Below are positions 1 to 9,051 of a DNA stretch of 64,000 bases, piece by piece; the first letter of the stretch is position 1, and each line of letters starts with the position of its first letter. A program made the position numbers and the translations under genes. Source of the stretch: Chitinophagaceae bacterium. GTDB lineage: Bacteria; Bacteroidota; Bacteroidia; Chitinophagales; Chitinophagaceae. Location of the stretch: positions 248,001 to 312,000 of the forward strand of contig JANPZZ010000026.1 in assembly GCA_024707305.1 (NCBI GenBank), read 5' to 3'. Below the pieces are notes generated by a model that searched no databases, was not told where the DNA came from, and worked only from the letters and a program-made list of their open reading frames with translations.

Positions 1-4
1 TTCT

Positions 5-12
5 TATATTTG
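5..12 (+). promoter_or_regulatory. possible -7 promoter element for the DeoR/fucose block
   Basis: TATATTTG matches the Bacteroidota -7 consensus TAnnTTTG. The expected -33 TTTG lies outside the window, so only half of the promoter can be seen. It sits about 125 bases before the regulator start, with the GGTACC inverted repeat in between, as expected for an operator-controlled leader. Confidence 0.3.
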
Positions 13-51
13 AGGGTAATTTTTTCGAATTTGTATTTCATTTCATTATTT

Positions 52-88
52 AGTGGTACCATTGTTATGATAATTGACTGGTACCGCT
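52..88. promoter_or_regulatory. inverted repeat with two GGTACC cores, candidate operator
   Basis: Arms AGTGGTACCA (52-61) and TGGTACCGCT (79-88) are inverted copies with one mismatch, separated by 17 bases. The two GGTACC cores start 25 bp apart, suiting two dimers or one tetramer of a repressor. It lies between a TAnnTTTG element and the DeoR-family gene, so autoregulation is the simplest reading. This is inference; no footprint is known to me. Confidence 0.4.
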
Positions 89-138
89 AAACCCGGGAAC
101 TGGTTTTACCCTGATTCAAGCCACTGAATAGCATAAGC

Positions 139-919
139 ATGAAGAATCCCGACAAAGTTTCGACGGTAAGCCGCCGGGCGCTGATCCTGGAAAAATTGGA
201 TCAACATGGGCAGGTAGACGTGCCCAGTCTTTCGCAGGAATTGAAAGTGAGTGAAGTAACCATCCGCAACGACCTCATCAGGCTGGAACAGAAGAATATG
301 CTGATTCGCGCGCGGGGTGGGGCCATTAAGGTTGACAGGGTCGGGATCGATTTTAACCTGACCGACAAGAACAAACAGCACCTGGAGGAAAAGAAAAGAA
401 TCGGGAAAGCTGCAGCAACACTGGTGGAAGATGGGGATACAATTATCCTCGACTCAGGAACGACCACCATGGAGATTGCGCGCAACCTGATTAATGTGAA
501 CAACCTTACAGTAATTACGAATGCCCTGAATATCGCCAATCAAATGGCCGATCATCAAAAAAGCAAACGTGATTATTCCGGGAGGCTTCCTGAGAAAAAA
601 CTCCCTGTCGCTGGTAGGTGGTGCCGCTGAAGAGAACTTCAAGAATTATTTCTGCGATAAACTGTTCCTGGCTGTAGATGGTTTCAATACCACACACGGC
701 CTGTCTACACCCAATGTGGAAGAAGCACACCTCAACCGCGTGATGATTGAAATATCAAAACAGGTGATTGTTGTTGCCGACAGCAGCAAGTTTCACAAAA
801 GAAGTTTCGCTTTCATCTCGCCGGTTACTGAAGTAGATGTTGTAGTTACCGATGCCGAAATACCGGCAGAGGACCGCAAAAAACTGGAAAATGCCGGGGT
901 GAAGGTGATCATTGTTTAG
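139..919 (+). CDS. DeoR-family sugar-operon transcriptional regulator (frameshifted)
   Basis: This is a DNA-binding repressor of the DeoR family, about 259 aa when the frame is restored. The N-terminal winged helix-turn-helix spans residues 15-65 and contains SQELKVSEVTIRNDL. The C-terminal DeoRC sugar-phosphate sensor carries the DSGTTTMEIA phosphate-binding motif and ends VKVIIV. The frame breaks in an A6 run at about 556-561; one A fewer joins ADHQ to NVIIPGGFLRKNSLS, so an insertion error is likely. The gene heads a fucose-related block and probably senses a sugar phosphate or other intermediate of that pathway. The family call is secure from both halves; the effector is inferred. Confidence 0.85.
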
Positions 920-940
920 GTCGCCTAAAAAATCTCTGCT

Positions 941-1800
941 TTGAATAAAAAACCCTGGCAACTGTTTGCCCTCATCACCACCCTGAGCTGGGGTGTTTGG
1001 GGCGCATTTATCGAGCTACCCGAAAAGAACGGTTTTCCTGCAACCTTAGGTTATTCCGTTTGGGCACTTACAATGATACCCTGCGCCCTCGTGGCGCTGA
1101 GCATCATTAAGTGGAAACTGGATAAAGATCCACGTTCCATTATTCTCGGACTTATCATCGGCCTTACTGGTGCAGGTGGACAACTCATCCTTTTCCAGGC
1201 ATTACGCGACGGACCTGCGTACATCGTTTTTCCGGTTATCTCCCTCTCGCCGGTTGTTACCATTTTGCTATCGGTATTTCTGCTAAAAGAAACAACCACA
1301 CGCAAACACTGGTGGGGAATCGGGCTTGCATTAATTGCGATTCTGCTGTTGTCGTACACGTCACCATCCGATACGCATGTAACCGGATTGCTATGGTTGA
1401 TACTGGCAATCCTGGTATTCATTCTCTGGGGCGTTCAGGCCTATTTTATGAAGAAGGCTAACCAGACTATGAAAGCCGAAAGCATTTTCTTTTACATGAT
1501 GCTCACCGGGCTGACGCTTATTCCTGTTGCCATCGCAATGACCGACTTCAATCAACCCATCAATTGGGGTACCGATGGTCCCTGGCTGGCGGGGGGATAC
1601 AGATACTCAATGCCATTGGTGCACTCACACTCGTTTATGCCATCCGTTACGGAAAAGCAATCATCGTGGTACCCGTAACCGCCCTGGCGCCTGTTATCAC
1701 CATCATTATTTCTCTCCTATTTTACGGAAAAATCCCAGATCCCGTTGTAATCGTAGGACTTTGCCTTGCAGTTGTAGCGATCTATCTGATGGCAGAATAA
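941..1800 (+). CDS. DMT-superfamily (EamA-type) membrane transporter (frameshifted)
   Basis: This is an inner-membrane drug/metabolite transporter of about 286 aa with roughly ten hydrophobic segments in two EamA repeats. The start is TTG at 941, giving MNKKPWQLFALITTLSWGVWG, 21 bases after the regulator stop. The frame breaks in the G6 run at 1591-1596: the first part ends in PWLAG and the second continues GIQILNAIGALTL in another frame. One extra G restores it. The position directly behind the DeoR gene suggests sugar or sugar-acid transport in the fucose block, but the substrate cannot be read from sequence. Confidence 0.8.
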
Positions 1801-1835
1801 AAAGTAATGTGGAAATGTAAGGCTCCGACGTACAA

Positions 1836-1978
1836 AAATCTGCGTAAATCTGTGTTCAAATCTGCGTAAATCTGTGCTTTAATCTGTGTAAATCTGTGTG
1901 AAATTCCCCTCCCGTGTTATCAACCTGATATCCGAAGAGCGTTCACACAGATTTACGCAGATCTAAACACAGATTGCA
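1836..1978. repeat. AATCTGTGT/AATCTGCG word tract in two inverted arms
   Basis: The left arm (about 1836-1902) repeats AATCTGCGTAAATCTGTGT with small variations. The right arm (about 1943-1978) carries the complement ACACAGATTTACGCAGAT. The roughly 40-base spacer holds no gene. The arms could form a long imperfect hairpin between the transporter stop and the WG-repeat gene. It could act as a transcription end or mRNA stabiliser; no poly-T tail is seen. Confidence 0.7.
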
Positions 1979-1979
1979 T

Positions 1980-2037
1980 TTTCTCATTTCCACATTTCCA
2001 CATTGTCACATTTCCACATTGTCACATTTATTATACC
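1980..2037. repeat. CCACATTT word tract ending in a shared 15-mer
   Basis: Consecutive variants of CACATTTC and CACATTGT run to about 2030 and end in CACATTTATTATACC at 2023-2037. The identical 15-mer ends another tract of this family at 31378-31392, again just upstream of a gene. The AT-rich TTATACC end may serve as part of a promoter. Confidence 0.6.
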
Positions 2038-2093
2038 GTCTTTCGGGTATTTGACGCTCCCCCGTATTTTCTAGTTTGTCCCAAATATTACGA

Positions 2094-3477
2094 ATGAACC
2101 GCCTCCTTATCCTCTTGTGTATTGGTTGTTGTAATTTATTACAGGCCCAGGTACCTGAATTATTTCCCTACCTGTTGAAAGGGAAGTACGGGTACATTGA
2201 CGCACTTAACAACGAGCGCATCCAATTTGTTTTTGATGAAGCGCGACCTTTTAGCGAAGGGAAGGCATATGTTGAGAGCGACAAATGGAAAGGTTATATC
2301 CGGCTCAACGGAACATGGGCTTATTACGATACAGTACTGACAGATGGAGGGCCCATGCGAAAAGGTGTTGCAATTGTTAAGCAACCCAAAGGAAATGGTG
2401 TTATCGACAGTACAGGAAAAATTATCGTTCCTTTTGATTACAACTATATTCAGCGTTTTGACGAACTGAATGTATTGATTGCACATAAGGAAATCGCAAA
2501 TCGAAAGATTATACACCTCTATAATTTTAAAGGCTTGAAAGTACCGGTCGATTTTGATAAAGTTGTTTCCCAGCCAGAAGCCTGCGCACTTGGATTGAAG
2601 CAGCATGATAAACTATGGGTGTATGGGAAAGATGGAATCCCGTTATTGAACTATCCTGTTGAGAATATATTCGCCCAGAAGTATGGTGCAAAAATTTCAG
2701 TGAACGGGCTTTTTGGCGTCATTAACCGGTACGGAAAACTGGTCCTTCCCCCACTGTATAAAAGGGTGTGGGTTTCTGAATGGGCACCCTATGCCAGTTT
2801 TCATAATGTTGCCGGTGACACCAGTGCATATATGAACATTGATAATGGAAAAATTGCATTTACTTTTCTTGGGATCATCACGCATCCGGTAAGCGACAAT
2901 GTTGCGATTATAGGTTACATCAACAACGTGCATAACGTTCATGACCTGAATGGGAATCGCATCACCCAGTTGGTGACTTATGAAGACACGGCGATCGAAA
3001 ACCAGCGACAGTACCTTGAGTCGATTCAAGATTTGCGGTATACGGATGGCCTCGTTGCAATCAGACACCCTGATAAAAAATGGTATGCATATAACAAGCA
3101 GGGTCGAAAGGCATTCGCGAATGGATATGATGCAAATTTTTTCTTTGAGAACGGGGTGGCAATTGTGAGAACAAATGGCTATACTTTTGAATATGGGCTG
3201 ATTGATAAAACGGGTAAGGAAATATTGCCGCTGAAATACCGCATCATGTTAAGAACCGGTGAGCCCAATGTTTTGATTGTGACCGATCAGGATAACAAGA
3301 GCGGTTTATTCTATACAGATGGGAGGCAACTTTATCCATTTGCCCACAGGCGAATAAGAGAATTTCATGATGGTTTCTTTTTAATCACCGGAGGTTTTGA
3401 AGAAAAAATATAAAGTTTACGGTTATATCAATTCTAGAACAGGCCTCGTTTATTTCAACCAAAATGCTACGCCCTGA
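2094..3477 (+). CDS. exported WG-repeat protein (frameshifted near the end)
   Basis: This is a secreted or surface protein of about 460 aa built of WG beta-repeats, with units such as GKYGYID, GVIDSTGKI, GVINRYGKL and GLIDKTGKE. WG-repeat proteins have no assigned catalytic activity. I prefer the ATG at 2094 over the upstream TTG at 2076 because it gives a clean signal peptide, MNRLLILLCIGCCNLLQAQ. A shift in the A6 run at 3403-3408 hides the C-terminus: the other frame continues with KVYGYINSRTGLVYFNQ, a further WG unit, and stops at 3475-3477. It lies within the fucose block, but nothing links it functionally. Confidence 0.75.
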
Positions 3478-3576
3478 TTTGCAGAAGTAACGGTTCAGAC
3501 AGAGGATCCCGCATTTGCATAATTCCGCTTCCTGTATTAGCTTCGGGACTTATCATTCATTAGTCCTGATTATAGC

Positions 3577-3912
3577 ATGCAACGATTTGTTTTAGCCCTC
3601 GATTTAAAAGATGATCCTGCATTGATTGCGGAGTATGAAAAACATCACCGCGAAATATGGCCGGCGATTACCAAAAGTATCCGCGACGCGGGTATTCTTT
3701 CCCTTGATATTTTCCGTACGGGCAACCGCTTATGTATGATCATTGAAGCGACGGATGAATTTTCATTTGCCAGAAAAGGTGAAATGGATGCAGCAAATGC
3801 TGATGTACAGGCGTGGGAAGAATTGATGTGGAATTACCAGCAGGCGCTGCCCTGGGCCAAACCGGGCGAAAAATGGATACTGATGGATTCCATATTTGAA
3901 TTACCCGCATAG
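3577..3912 (+). CDS. L-fucose/L-rhamnose mutarotase (RhaM/DUF718 family)
   Basis: This is a small cytoplasmic sugar mutarotase of 111 aa, close to the roughly 104 aa of E. coli RhaM. It interconverts anomers of a 6-deoxy-hexose so that the dehydrogenase or isomerase gets its preferred form. The family signature includes the paired His23-His24 in YEKHHREIWPAI, where RhaM has its catalytic His, and the C-terminal WILMDSIFEL. It stands 34 bases before an SDR resembling L-fucose dehydrogenase and upstream of a FucP-type permease, so L-fucose is the more likely substrate here. Confidence 0.8.
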   Translation: MQRFVLALDLKDDPALIAEYEKHHREIWPAITKSIRDAGILSLDIFRTGNRLCMIIEATDEFSFARKGEMDAANADVQAWEELMWNYQQALPWAKPGEKWILMDSIFELPA

Positions 3913-3946
3913 TGCATTTGCAGGTTTTTTGATTAATCTTGTATTT

Positions 3947-4728
3947 ATGGATTTGTATTTGAAAGACAAAGTCGTTTTGGTAACCGGTGGTGCAAAAGGA
4001 ATTGGTGAAGGAATTGTGCGCGCACTGGCGGCGGAACATGCAATTCCAGTGATTATCGGTAGGAGCCGTGAGGATAATGAGGTGGTGGTGAAATCGATCG
4101 TTGAACAGGGAGGGAAAGCGCATTCCATTATTGCAGAGCTTGCTGATCCCGGGGCCTGCCGCCAGGCCGTGTCAACGGCAGCGACTTTGTATAACCGGAT
4201 CGATGCGGTTGTAAACAATGCAGGTTTGAATGATGGCGTAGGGCTCGAAACAGGAACCTATGAGGAGTTTATCGCATCGCTGCACAAAAGCGTGGTACAT
4301 TATTACCTGATGGCTCACCATGCTTTGCCTTATTTGAAGTTGTCGAAAGGAACAATACTGAATATTACATCCAAAACTGCTGAAACCGGACAGGGCAATA
4401 CTTCTGGTTATGCAGCATCGAATGGTGCGCGCAATGCGCTCACCCGGGAATGGGCGGTAGAGCTTGCTCAATTTGGTATTCGGGTCAATGCAATTGTCGT
4501 TGCAGAAAGCTGGACACCGCAATATGCCAGTTGGATTCAAACCCTTCCCAATCCTGAAGAAAAATCAAAACCATTACGCAACGAATTCCTTTGGAAAAAA
4601 GAATGACAACAACAGAAGAAATAGCGAATATGGCTGTATTCCTCATCTCCACCCGCAGCAGCCACACCACGGGGCAGTTGATTCATGTGGATGGGGGATA
4701 TGTGCATTTAGATAGGTCGATGACCTAG
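3947..4728 (+). CDS. SDR oxidoreductase, probable L-fucose dehydrogenase (frameshifted)
   Basis: This is a classical short-chain dehydrogenase of about 260 aa, likely oxidising L-fucose to fuconolactone with NAD(P)+. It has the Rossmann motif TGGAKGIG (13-20), NNAG (90-93), Ser142 and Tyr155. In the YxxxK motif the Lys position is Asn159 (YAASN), unusual for an active SDR. The segment AESWTPQYASW resembles the WTPLW of HSD17B14-type fucose dehydrogenases. The ATG at 3947 gives a normal SDR N-terminus. The frame breaks in the A5 run at 4560-4564; adding one A gives KTITQRIPLEKRMTTTEEIA and then the usual end HTTGQLIHVDGGYVHLDR. Neighbours are a mutarotase and a FucP-like permease. Confidence 0.8.
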
Positions 4729-4731
4729 ATT

Positions 4732-4905
4732 CGATGTCCGATGTCCGATGTCCGACGTAGCATTCGCGTGCATGATGCCCTTTTGTCATTAGGAGCGGTA
4801 TCCTGCTTTTTAACACGTCATCGGTCATCGAATCCCGGACATCGGTCATCTATCATCGATCATCGACCCTCCACCATCGACCCTCCACCCTCCACCATCA
4901 AACAT
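4732..4905. repeat. GATGTCCG/CGGACATC word tract, two arms
   Basis: The left arm (4732-4757) is GATGTCCGATGTCCG and related words. The right arm (about 4816-4905) begins CGGTCATCGAATCCCGGACATC and runs into CATCGATCATCGACC and CCTCCACCATCGACC words. The arms are complementary across a spacer of about 60 bases. The tract starts right after the SDR stop and ends just before the permease ATG. Confidence 0.65.
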
Positions 4906-4912
4906 CAAACTC

Positions 4913-6190
4913 ATGTCCCTCACCACCCGCAAATATCTCTTCGCCTTTATCATGATCACGAGCCTCTTTTTTCTTTGGGGCTTTGTGCACAACTTTAATC
5001 CGGTGTTGATTCCGCATTTGAAGCGGTCGTTTACGTTGAATACAACGCAATCTACACTAATTGATACCGCTGTGTATGCTGCGTATTTTTTAATGGCGAT
5101 ACCAGCGGGTATGTTGATGAAGCGGTTTGGATATAAGGTGGGAATCATCACCGGTTTACTGGTTTTTGCAATGGGTGCTTTTCTTTTTATACCTGCGGCT
5201 AACCTCCAGTCATATTTATTTTTTCTGGCCGCATTGTTTGTGATTGCTACCGGCCTTACCATGCTGGAGACGGCAGCCAATCCCTATGCGTCAGCGTTGG
5301 GTGATCCTGCAACCGCACCCATGCGATTGAATTTTTCTCAATCGTTTAATGGTCTAGCGGCTGCCCTGGCGCCAGCGATTGGTGTACGGGTTATCTTAAC
5401 GGAGACGCATACCGACGAGCAGCTTGCTGCAATGACTGAAGCTGCCCGCACGGCGGCACTGGCTTCAGAAGCTTCTTCAGTTAAAATACCTTACCTCATT
5501 CTTGGACTTGCACTGGTGGTAGTGGCAATCATTTTCTCATTCCTGAAGTTGCCAAAAATCCAACAGGATGCTGTTCATCATCATGGTAGTGCCGGTAGCC
5601 AGGAGCAATCAACAGAACTAACTTCGACATCTACCAGGAAGGGACCACTCAGTTTTCGCCATTTGCGCTGGGCCATCGTTACACAGTTCTTTTATGTAGG
5701 TGCACAGGTTTGCGTGTTTAGCACATTTCTTTTGTATGCGCCTGTATCCGCAGGCATCACACAAAAGGAAGCAGGTGATTATCTTTTCATTTGTGGAATG
5801 GCTTTTCTCGCAGGGCGATTTATCGGCACTGCACTCATGCAATATTTTGAAGCACGGAAATTGCTCATGCTTTATGCAATAATGAGTTTCCTGCTCGGAT
5901 GGGTTGCTGTTTTTGCATCGGGAATGATTACCATTTACACCGTTGTCGGAATTTGCTTCTTTATGTCAATCATGTTCCCAACCATCTTCGCACTGGGTAT
6001 TCGCAACCTGAAACAACATACTGAATTTGGAAGCAGCCTGATTATTATGGCCATAGTTGGTGCTGCTTTATTGCCATTGTTGTTTGGACTCATCACCGAC
6101 CTAACGGGCAATGTTCAACTTGCTTACCTCGTTCCCATTTTTTGTTTTGCAGTAGTTTGGTATTTCGGCTGGAAAGGTGCCGATGAGTAA
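4913..6190 (+). CDS. fucP: FucP-type L-fucose:H+ symporter (MFS)
   Basis: This is an inner-membrane major facilitator of 425 aa with twelve hydrophobic segments, in the FHS family with E. coli FucP. Shared hallmarks are SLFFLWGF near the start, AGMLMKRFGYKVGIITGL, LETAANP (118-124) with Glu119 at the place of FucP Glu135, and FYVGAQV in the second half. The site of FucP Asp46 is Pro30 here, so proton coupling may use another residue or the sugar may differ. It follows the mutarotase and SDR, completing an uptake-and-oxidation set for fucose. The gene is intact. Confidence 0.8.
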   Translation: MSLTTRKYLFAFIMITSLFFLWGFVHNFNPVLIPHLKRSFTLNTTQSTLIDTAVYAAYFLMAIPAGMLMKRFGYKVGIITGLLVFAMGAFLFIPAANLQSYLFFLAALFVIATGLTMLETAANPYASALGDPATAPMRLNFSQSFNGLAAALAPAIGVRVILTETHTDEQLAAMTEAARTAALASEASSVKIPYLILGLALVVVAIIFSFLKLPKIQQDAVHHHGSAGSQEQSTELTSTSTRKGPLSFRHLRWAIVTQFFYVGAQVCVFSTFLLYAPVSAGITQKEAGDYLFICGMAFLAGRFIGTALMQYFEARKLLMLYAIMSFLLGWVAVFASGMITIYTVVGICFFMSIMFPTIFALGIRNLKQHTEFGSSLIIMAIVGAALLPLLFGLITDLTGNVQLAYLVPIFCFAVVWYFGWKGADE

Positions 6191-6315
6191 CCGCACCGGA
6201 TTCATCTCTATGCTAATAAAGTACCATGAATGGCAAACAAAATACAATACCCCCTAACCGTATTGCTAACGCTTTGACGTTCAATTACCATTCTGTCATG
6301 AACTAACTTCTATCT

Positions 6316-6352
6316 GGCACTGGTCATTGGACATCGGTCATCGATCTCCGAA
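6316..6352. repeat. short CGGTCATCGAT tract
   Basis: A single arm of the CGATGATC family (GGTCATTGGACATCGGTCATCGATC) lies in the 216-base gap between the permease and the arabinofuranosidase-like gene. No complementary arm is present. Nothing else recognisable was found in this gap. Confidence 0.5.
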
Positions 6353-6406
6353 TCTTTTTACCTAATTTGATACCAGCAATCTTCTAAATCGTTTGCTGCC
6401 CGCAAC

Positions 6407-8180
6407 ATGTTGTTGAAACGTTTGCTAGTACCAGTCGTGCTGATGCTTTTAGTGACTTCCTGTAAAAAGTCAAAAGGGGATATAGATGAGCCCCAGGGTC
6501 CCGGTAGACCCGACGGTAATCCTGAGGATTCCATTTACAATCCTGTTGACGTTCCAGCGGCTGCGTCACAGGGTTTTTTTCCTGGATGACTGGGCGCCAT
6601 TGTCGTTTACAACACCTGATTTTACATTAACCGGCCCTGCCGGTGGTACAGCAACTGATACGGTGAATATTGATTTGAACAAAGTGATCACGAAAGTTCC
6701 CAAATGGGTATATGGCAATAATGCGAATCCTTATATGTCGCAAATCGTGGATCAACCGGTTTTACTGAATCATATCAACAAGCTGGCACCACGGGTGATC
6801 CGTTTCCCGGGAGGGAATCTCAGTTCGCTTTATTTCTGGGACCAGGAGCGTGGACAGGCACCGGCTGATGTTGCCGATACTTTGTACGATACAAACCTGC
6901 AGCCTTATGAGGTGTCGCCCGGGGAACCTCATTATACTTATTGGGCTGGAAAAAATAATGAATCCTGGTCGCTGTCGCTTGCTAATTATTATACCGTATT
7001 ACAGCATACGAATAGCAAAGGCATGATTACAGTGAATTACCCATACGCACGATATGGCTTGAGCGAAAATCCTGTTGCCGTGGCGGCGCACAATGCCGCA
7101 AACTGGGTAAGGCATGATGCGGGAAGAACAAAATTCTGGGAGATAGGAAACGAAGTGAATGGCCCGTGGCAGGCTGGTTATAAAATCAATACAAGGCAAA
7201 ATAAGGATGGTCAGCCTGAAATTATTAACGGAACAATTTATGGTCAGCATTTCAAAGTGTTTGTTGATAGTATGAAAAAAGCCGCGCAGGGAATTGGTTC
7301 TACTATTTACATCGGCGCGGTGTTGGAAGGAGTGGACGCTACCAATAGTTGGAATGTTACTGCACGTACCTGGAACAATGAATTTTTCATAGCCGCGGGA
7401 AATGCTGCCGATTTCTTTATTGTGCATGATTATTTCCAGGACGCTACCAGTTCTGCGCGCGTGATATTAAACTCTGCAGAGGTTACTATCCCTAAGATAG
7501 CAGCATATTTAAAAACGAATACCGCCGCTAACCTGGTGCAGATGAAACCCATCGCCTTAACGGAATGGAACATTTGGGCAACAGGAAGTAAACAAATGGT
7601 ATCAAATGTAGCAGGCGTACATGCAACATTGGCGCTTGGGGAAATAATTAAAAATAAATTCGGGCAGGCAGCACGATGGGATCTGGCCAATGCATGGGAT
7701 AACGGTGATGATCATGGTACGTTTAATAACGGTTTCAGTAATCCTGCGGAGGATGCCTGGAACCCGAGGCCTTCATTCTTTCACATGTATTATTTTCAAA
7801 AATTCTTTGGCGACAGAATGGTAGAGTCTGCAATCAGGTCTAATTCTGGAGCAGGTGATCTTGTTGCGTATGCTTCCAGCTTTAGCTCGGGTGAGGCTGG
7901 TGTAATACTGGTAAACAAAGGAACTTCAAATCGTACGGTCGCTGTAAATTTCAAACACTTTAAAGCGGGTAATCGCTATTATTGGTACACATTAAGTGGC
8001 AGCAACGATAATGGTGAGTATTCAACGAAAGTACTGGTAAACGGTCAAACCAATTCCGGTGCAGTAGGGGGGCCAACTGATTATAGTGCAGTAAAAGCAA
8101 TGGCTGCACCATTAACCGGCACCCTGAAGGTCGCAGTACCTCCCGGATCGGTTGTTTACATGGTTGCAGCCAAACCTTAG
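6407..8180 (+). CDS. arabinofuranosidase-like glycoside hydrolase lipoprotein (clan GH-A; frameshifted)
   Basis: This is a lipid-anchored retaining glycosidase of about 590 aa. The signal peptide ends in a lipobox (LLVTSC, then KKSKG). The catalytic barrel shows RFPGGNLSS, the acid/base Glu in EIGNEVNG (codon 7152-7154) and the nucleophile Glu in ALTEWNIWA (codon 7563-7565), followed by a beta-sandwich domain. This arrangement resembles GH51 alpha-L-arabinofuranosidases, though the exact family needs a profile search. The frame breaks in the T7 run at 6574-6580; one T fewer joins AAASQGFF to LDDWAPLSF. An arabinose catabolic operon 3 kb away would handle the released sugar. Confidence 0.7.
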
Positions 8181-8187
8181 TTTTTAT

Positions 8188-8898
8188 CTAGGGATTCATC
8201 TTTTGTTCCCAGGTAGTTTTTCCCTGTCGGTCCAACAGTTTTATGCCTGTAAAGTCTGCTTTATTACGAAAAAACATACCGTCTTTCGGGGAATAGCCCA
8301 GCATTAATCTTCCATGCCCCCCACTAATAGAGATGCCATTCGTGCCATCTTCCAGTGCGAGAATATGCGCCGCTTCTCCGTTGTTGTTGTCAACGCCAAT
8401 AATGCTTCTGGATCTTCCGTCTTTTAATGTATTTACACCGAGGCCACCGCGTTCCCAGCCATCTTTATCATTCCATAACACACCAGAAATTTCGAAAGCG
8501 CGATTGCCAATATTGGGATCCGCCAGTTTGTCGCCAATCAATACACGGTCAAAACCATCTTCGTTCATGATGATCATTCCGATGGCGCTGTGCTTGTAAT
8601 TTTTATAATAGCCCATGTATTCGTCTTCAGACGGAAACTCACCCGCCCAGTGTTGACGTACACGCGCTGTATCTGTTCGTACTCGATATGCCGATGATGG
8701 AATGGGCGCACCGAGTAAAATCCGGTCGCGGCCTGCACTATCCTCAATCACAATTCCTTTCGCCCTTATGATCTCAAACTTATCCTGGTTGCTGCGAAAA
8801 CTACTCGCGGCTAAAAAGACCAGGCAAACCGTTGTAATGGTAACCATTACCCGCAGGTGCTTTACCTGTTTCCTAAGCTGTTGAATTTCGGTGTGCAT
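8188..8898 (-). CDS. membrane-anchored protein of unknown function with repeated G-R-D-R-I-L-L-G units
   Basis: I do not recognise this 236-aa protein. An N-terminal coiled-coil-like stretch (MHTEIQQLRKQVKHLR) is followed by one membrane helix around residues 17-35 (TITTVCLVFLAASSF), leaving about 200 residues probably in the periplasm. These contain spaced units of similar shape, DRILLGAPI, DRVLIGDKL, SRSIIGVDN and GRLMLGYSP, suggesting a repetitive beta fold. I chose the ATG at 8898 over one at 8964 because the extra residues look like read-through. It is convergent with the hydrolase to its left and divergent from the FGE-like gene, with which it shares a 153-base upstream region. Confidence 0.6.
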   Translation of the reverse strand: MHTEIQQLRKQVKHLRVMVTITTVCLVFLAASSFRSNQDKFEIIRAKGIVIEDSAGRDRILLGAPIPSSAYRVRTDTARVRQHWAGEFPSEDEYMGYYKNYKHSAIGMIIMNEDGFDRVLIGDKLADPNIGNRAFEISGVLWNDKDGWERGGLGVNTLKDGRSRSIIGVDNNNGEAAHILALEDGTNGISISGGHGRLMLGYSPKDGMFFRNKADFTGIKLLDRQGKTTWEQKMNP

Positions 8899-9051
8899 CT
8901 TTTTTTTGCGACTAAAATAGGAGGTTTGAAAGTCGATAGCTAGTTTTTCAGGGCGTAATGCCAAAAACCGTGTTTCAATTGAGCAATCGAGGGTATATTG
9001 TAGGTCTTGCAGCGAAGAGAACTATCAATACGTGTTATATTTACAAATATT

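Noticed and set aside
3577-3912. Naming the mutarotase rhaM
   Set aside because: The fold is that family, but the neighbours point to fucose; no rhamnose genes are present, so no symbol was given.
4464-4715. Separate small gene over the SDR end
   Set aside because: The C-terminal part is the continuation of the SDR in another frame after an A-run break, not an independent gene.
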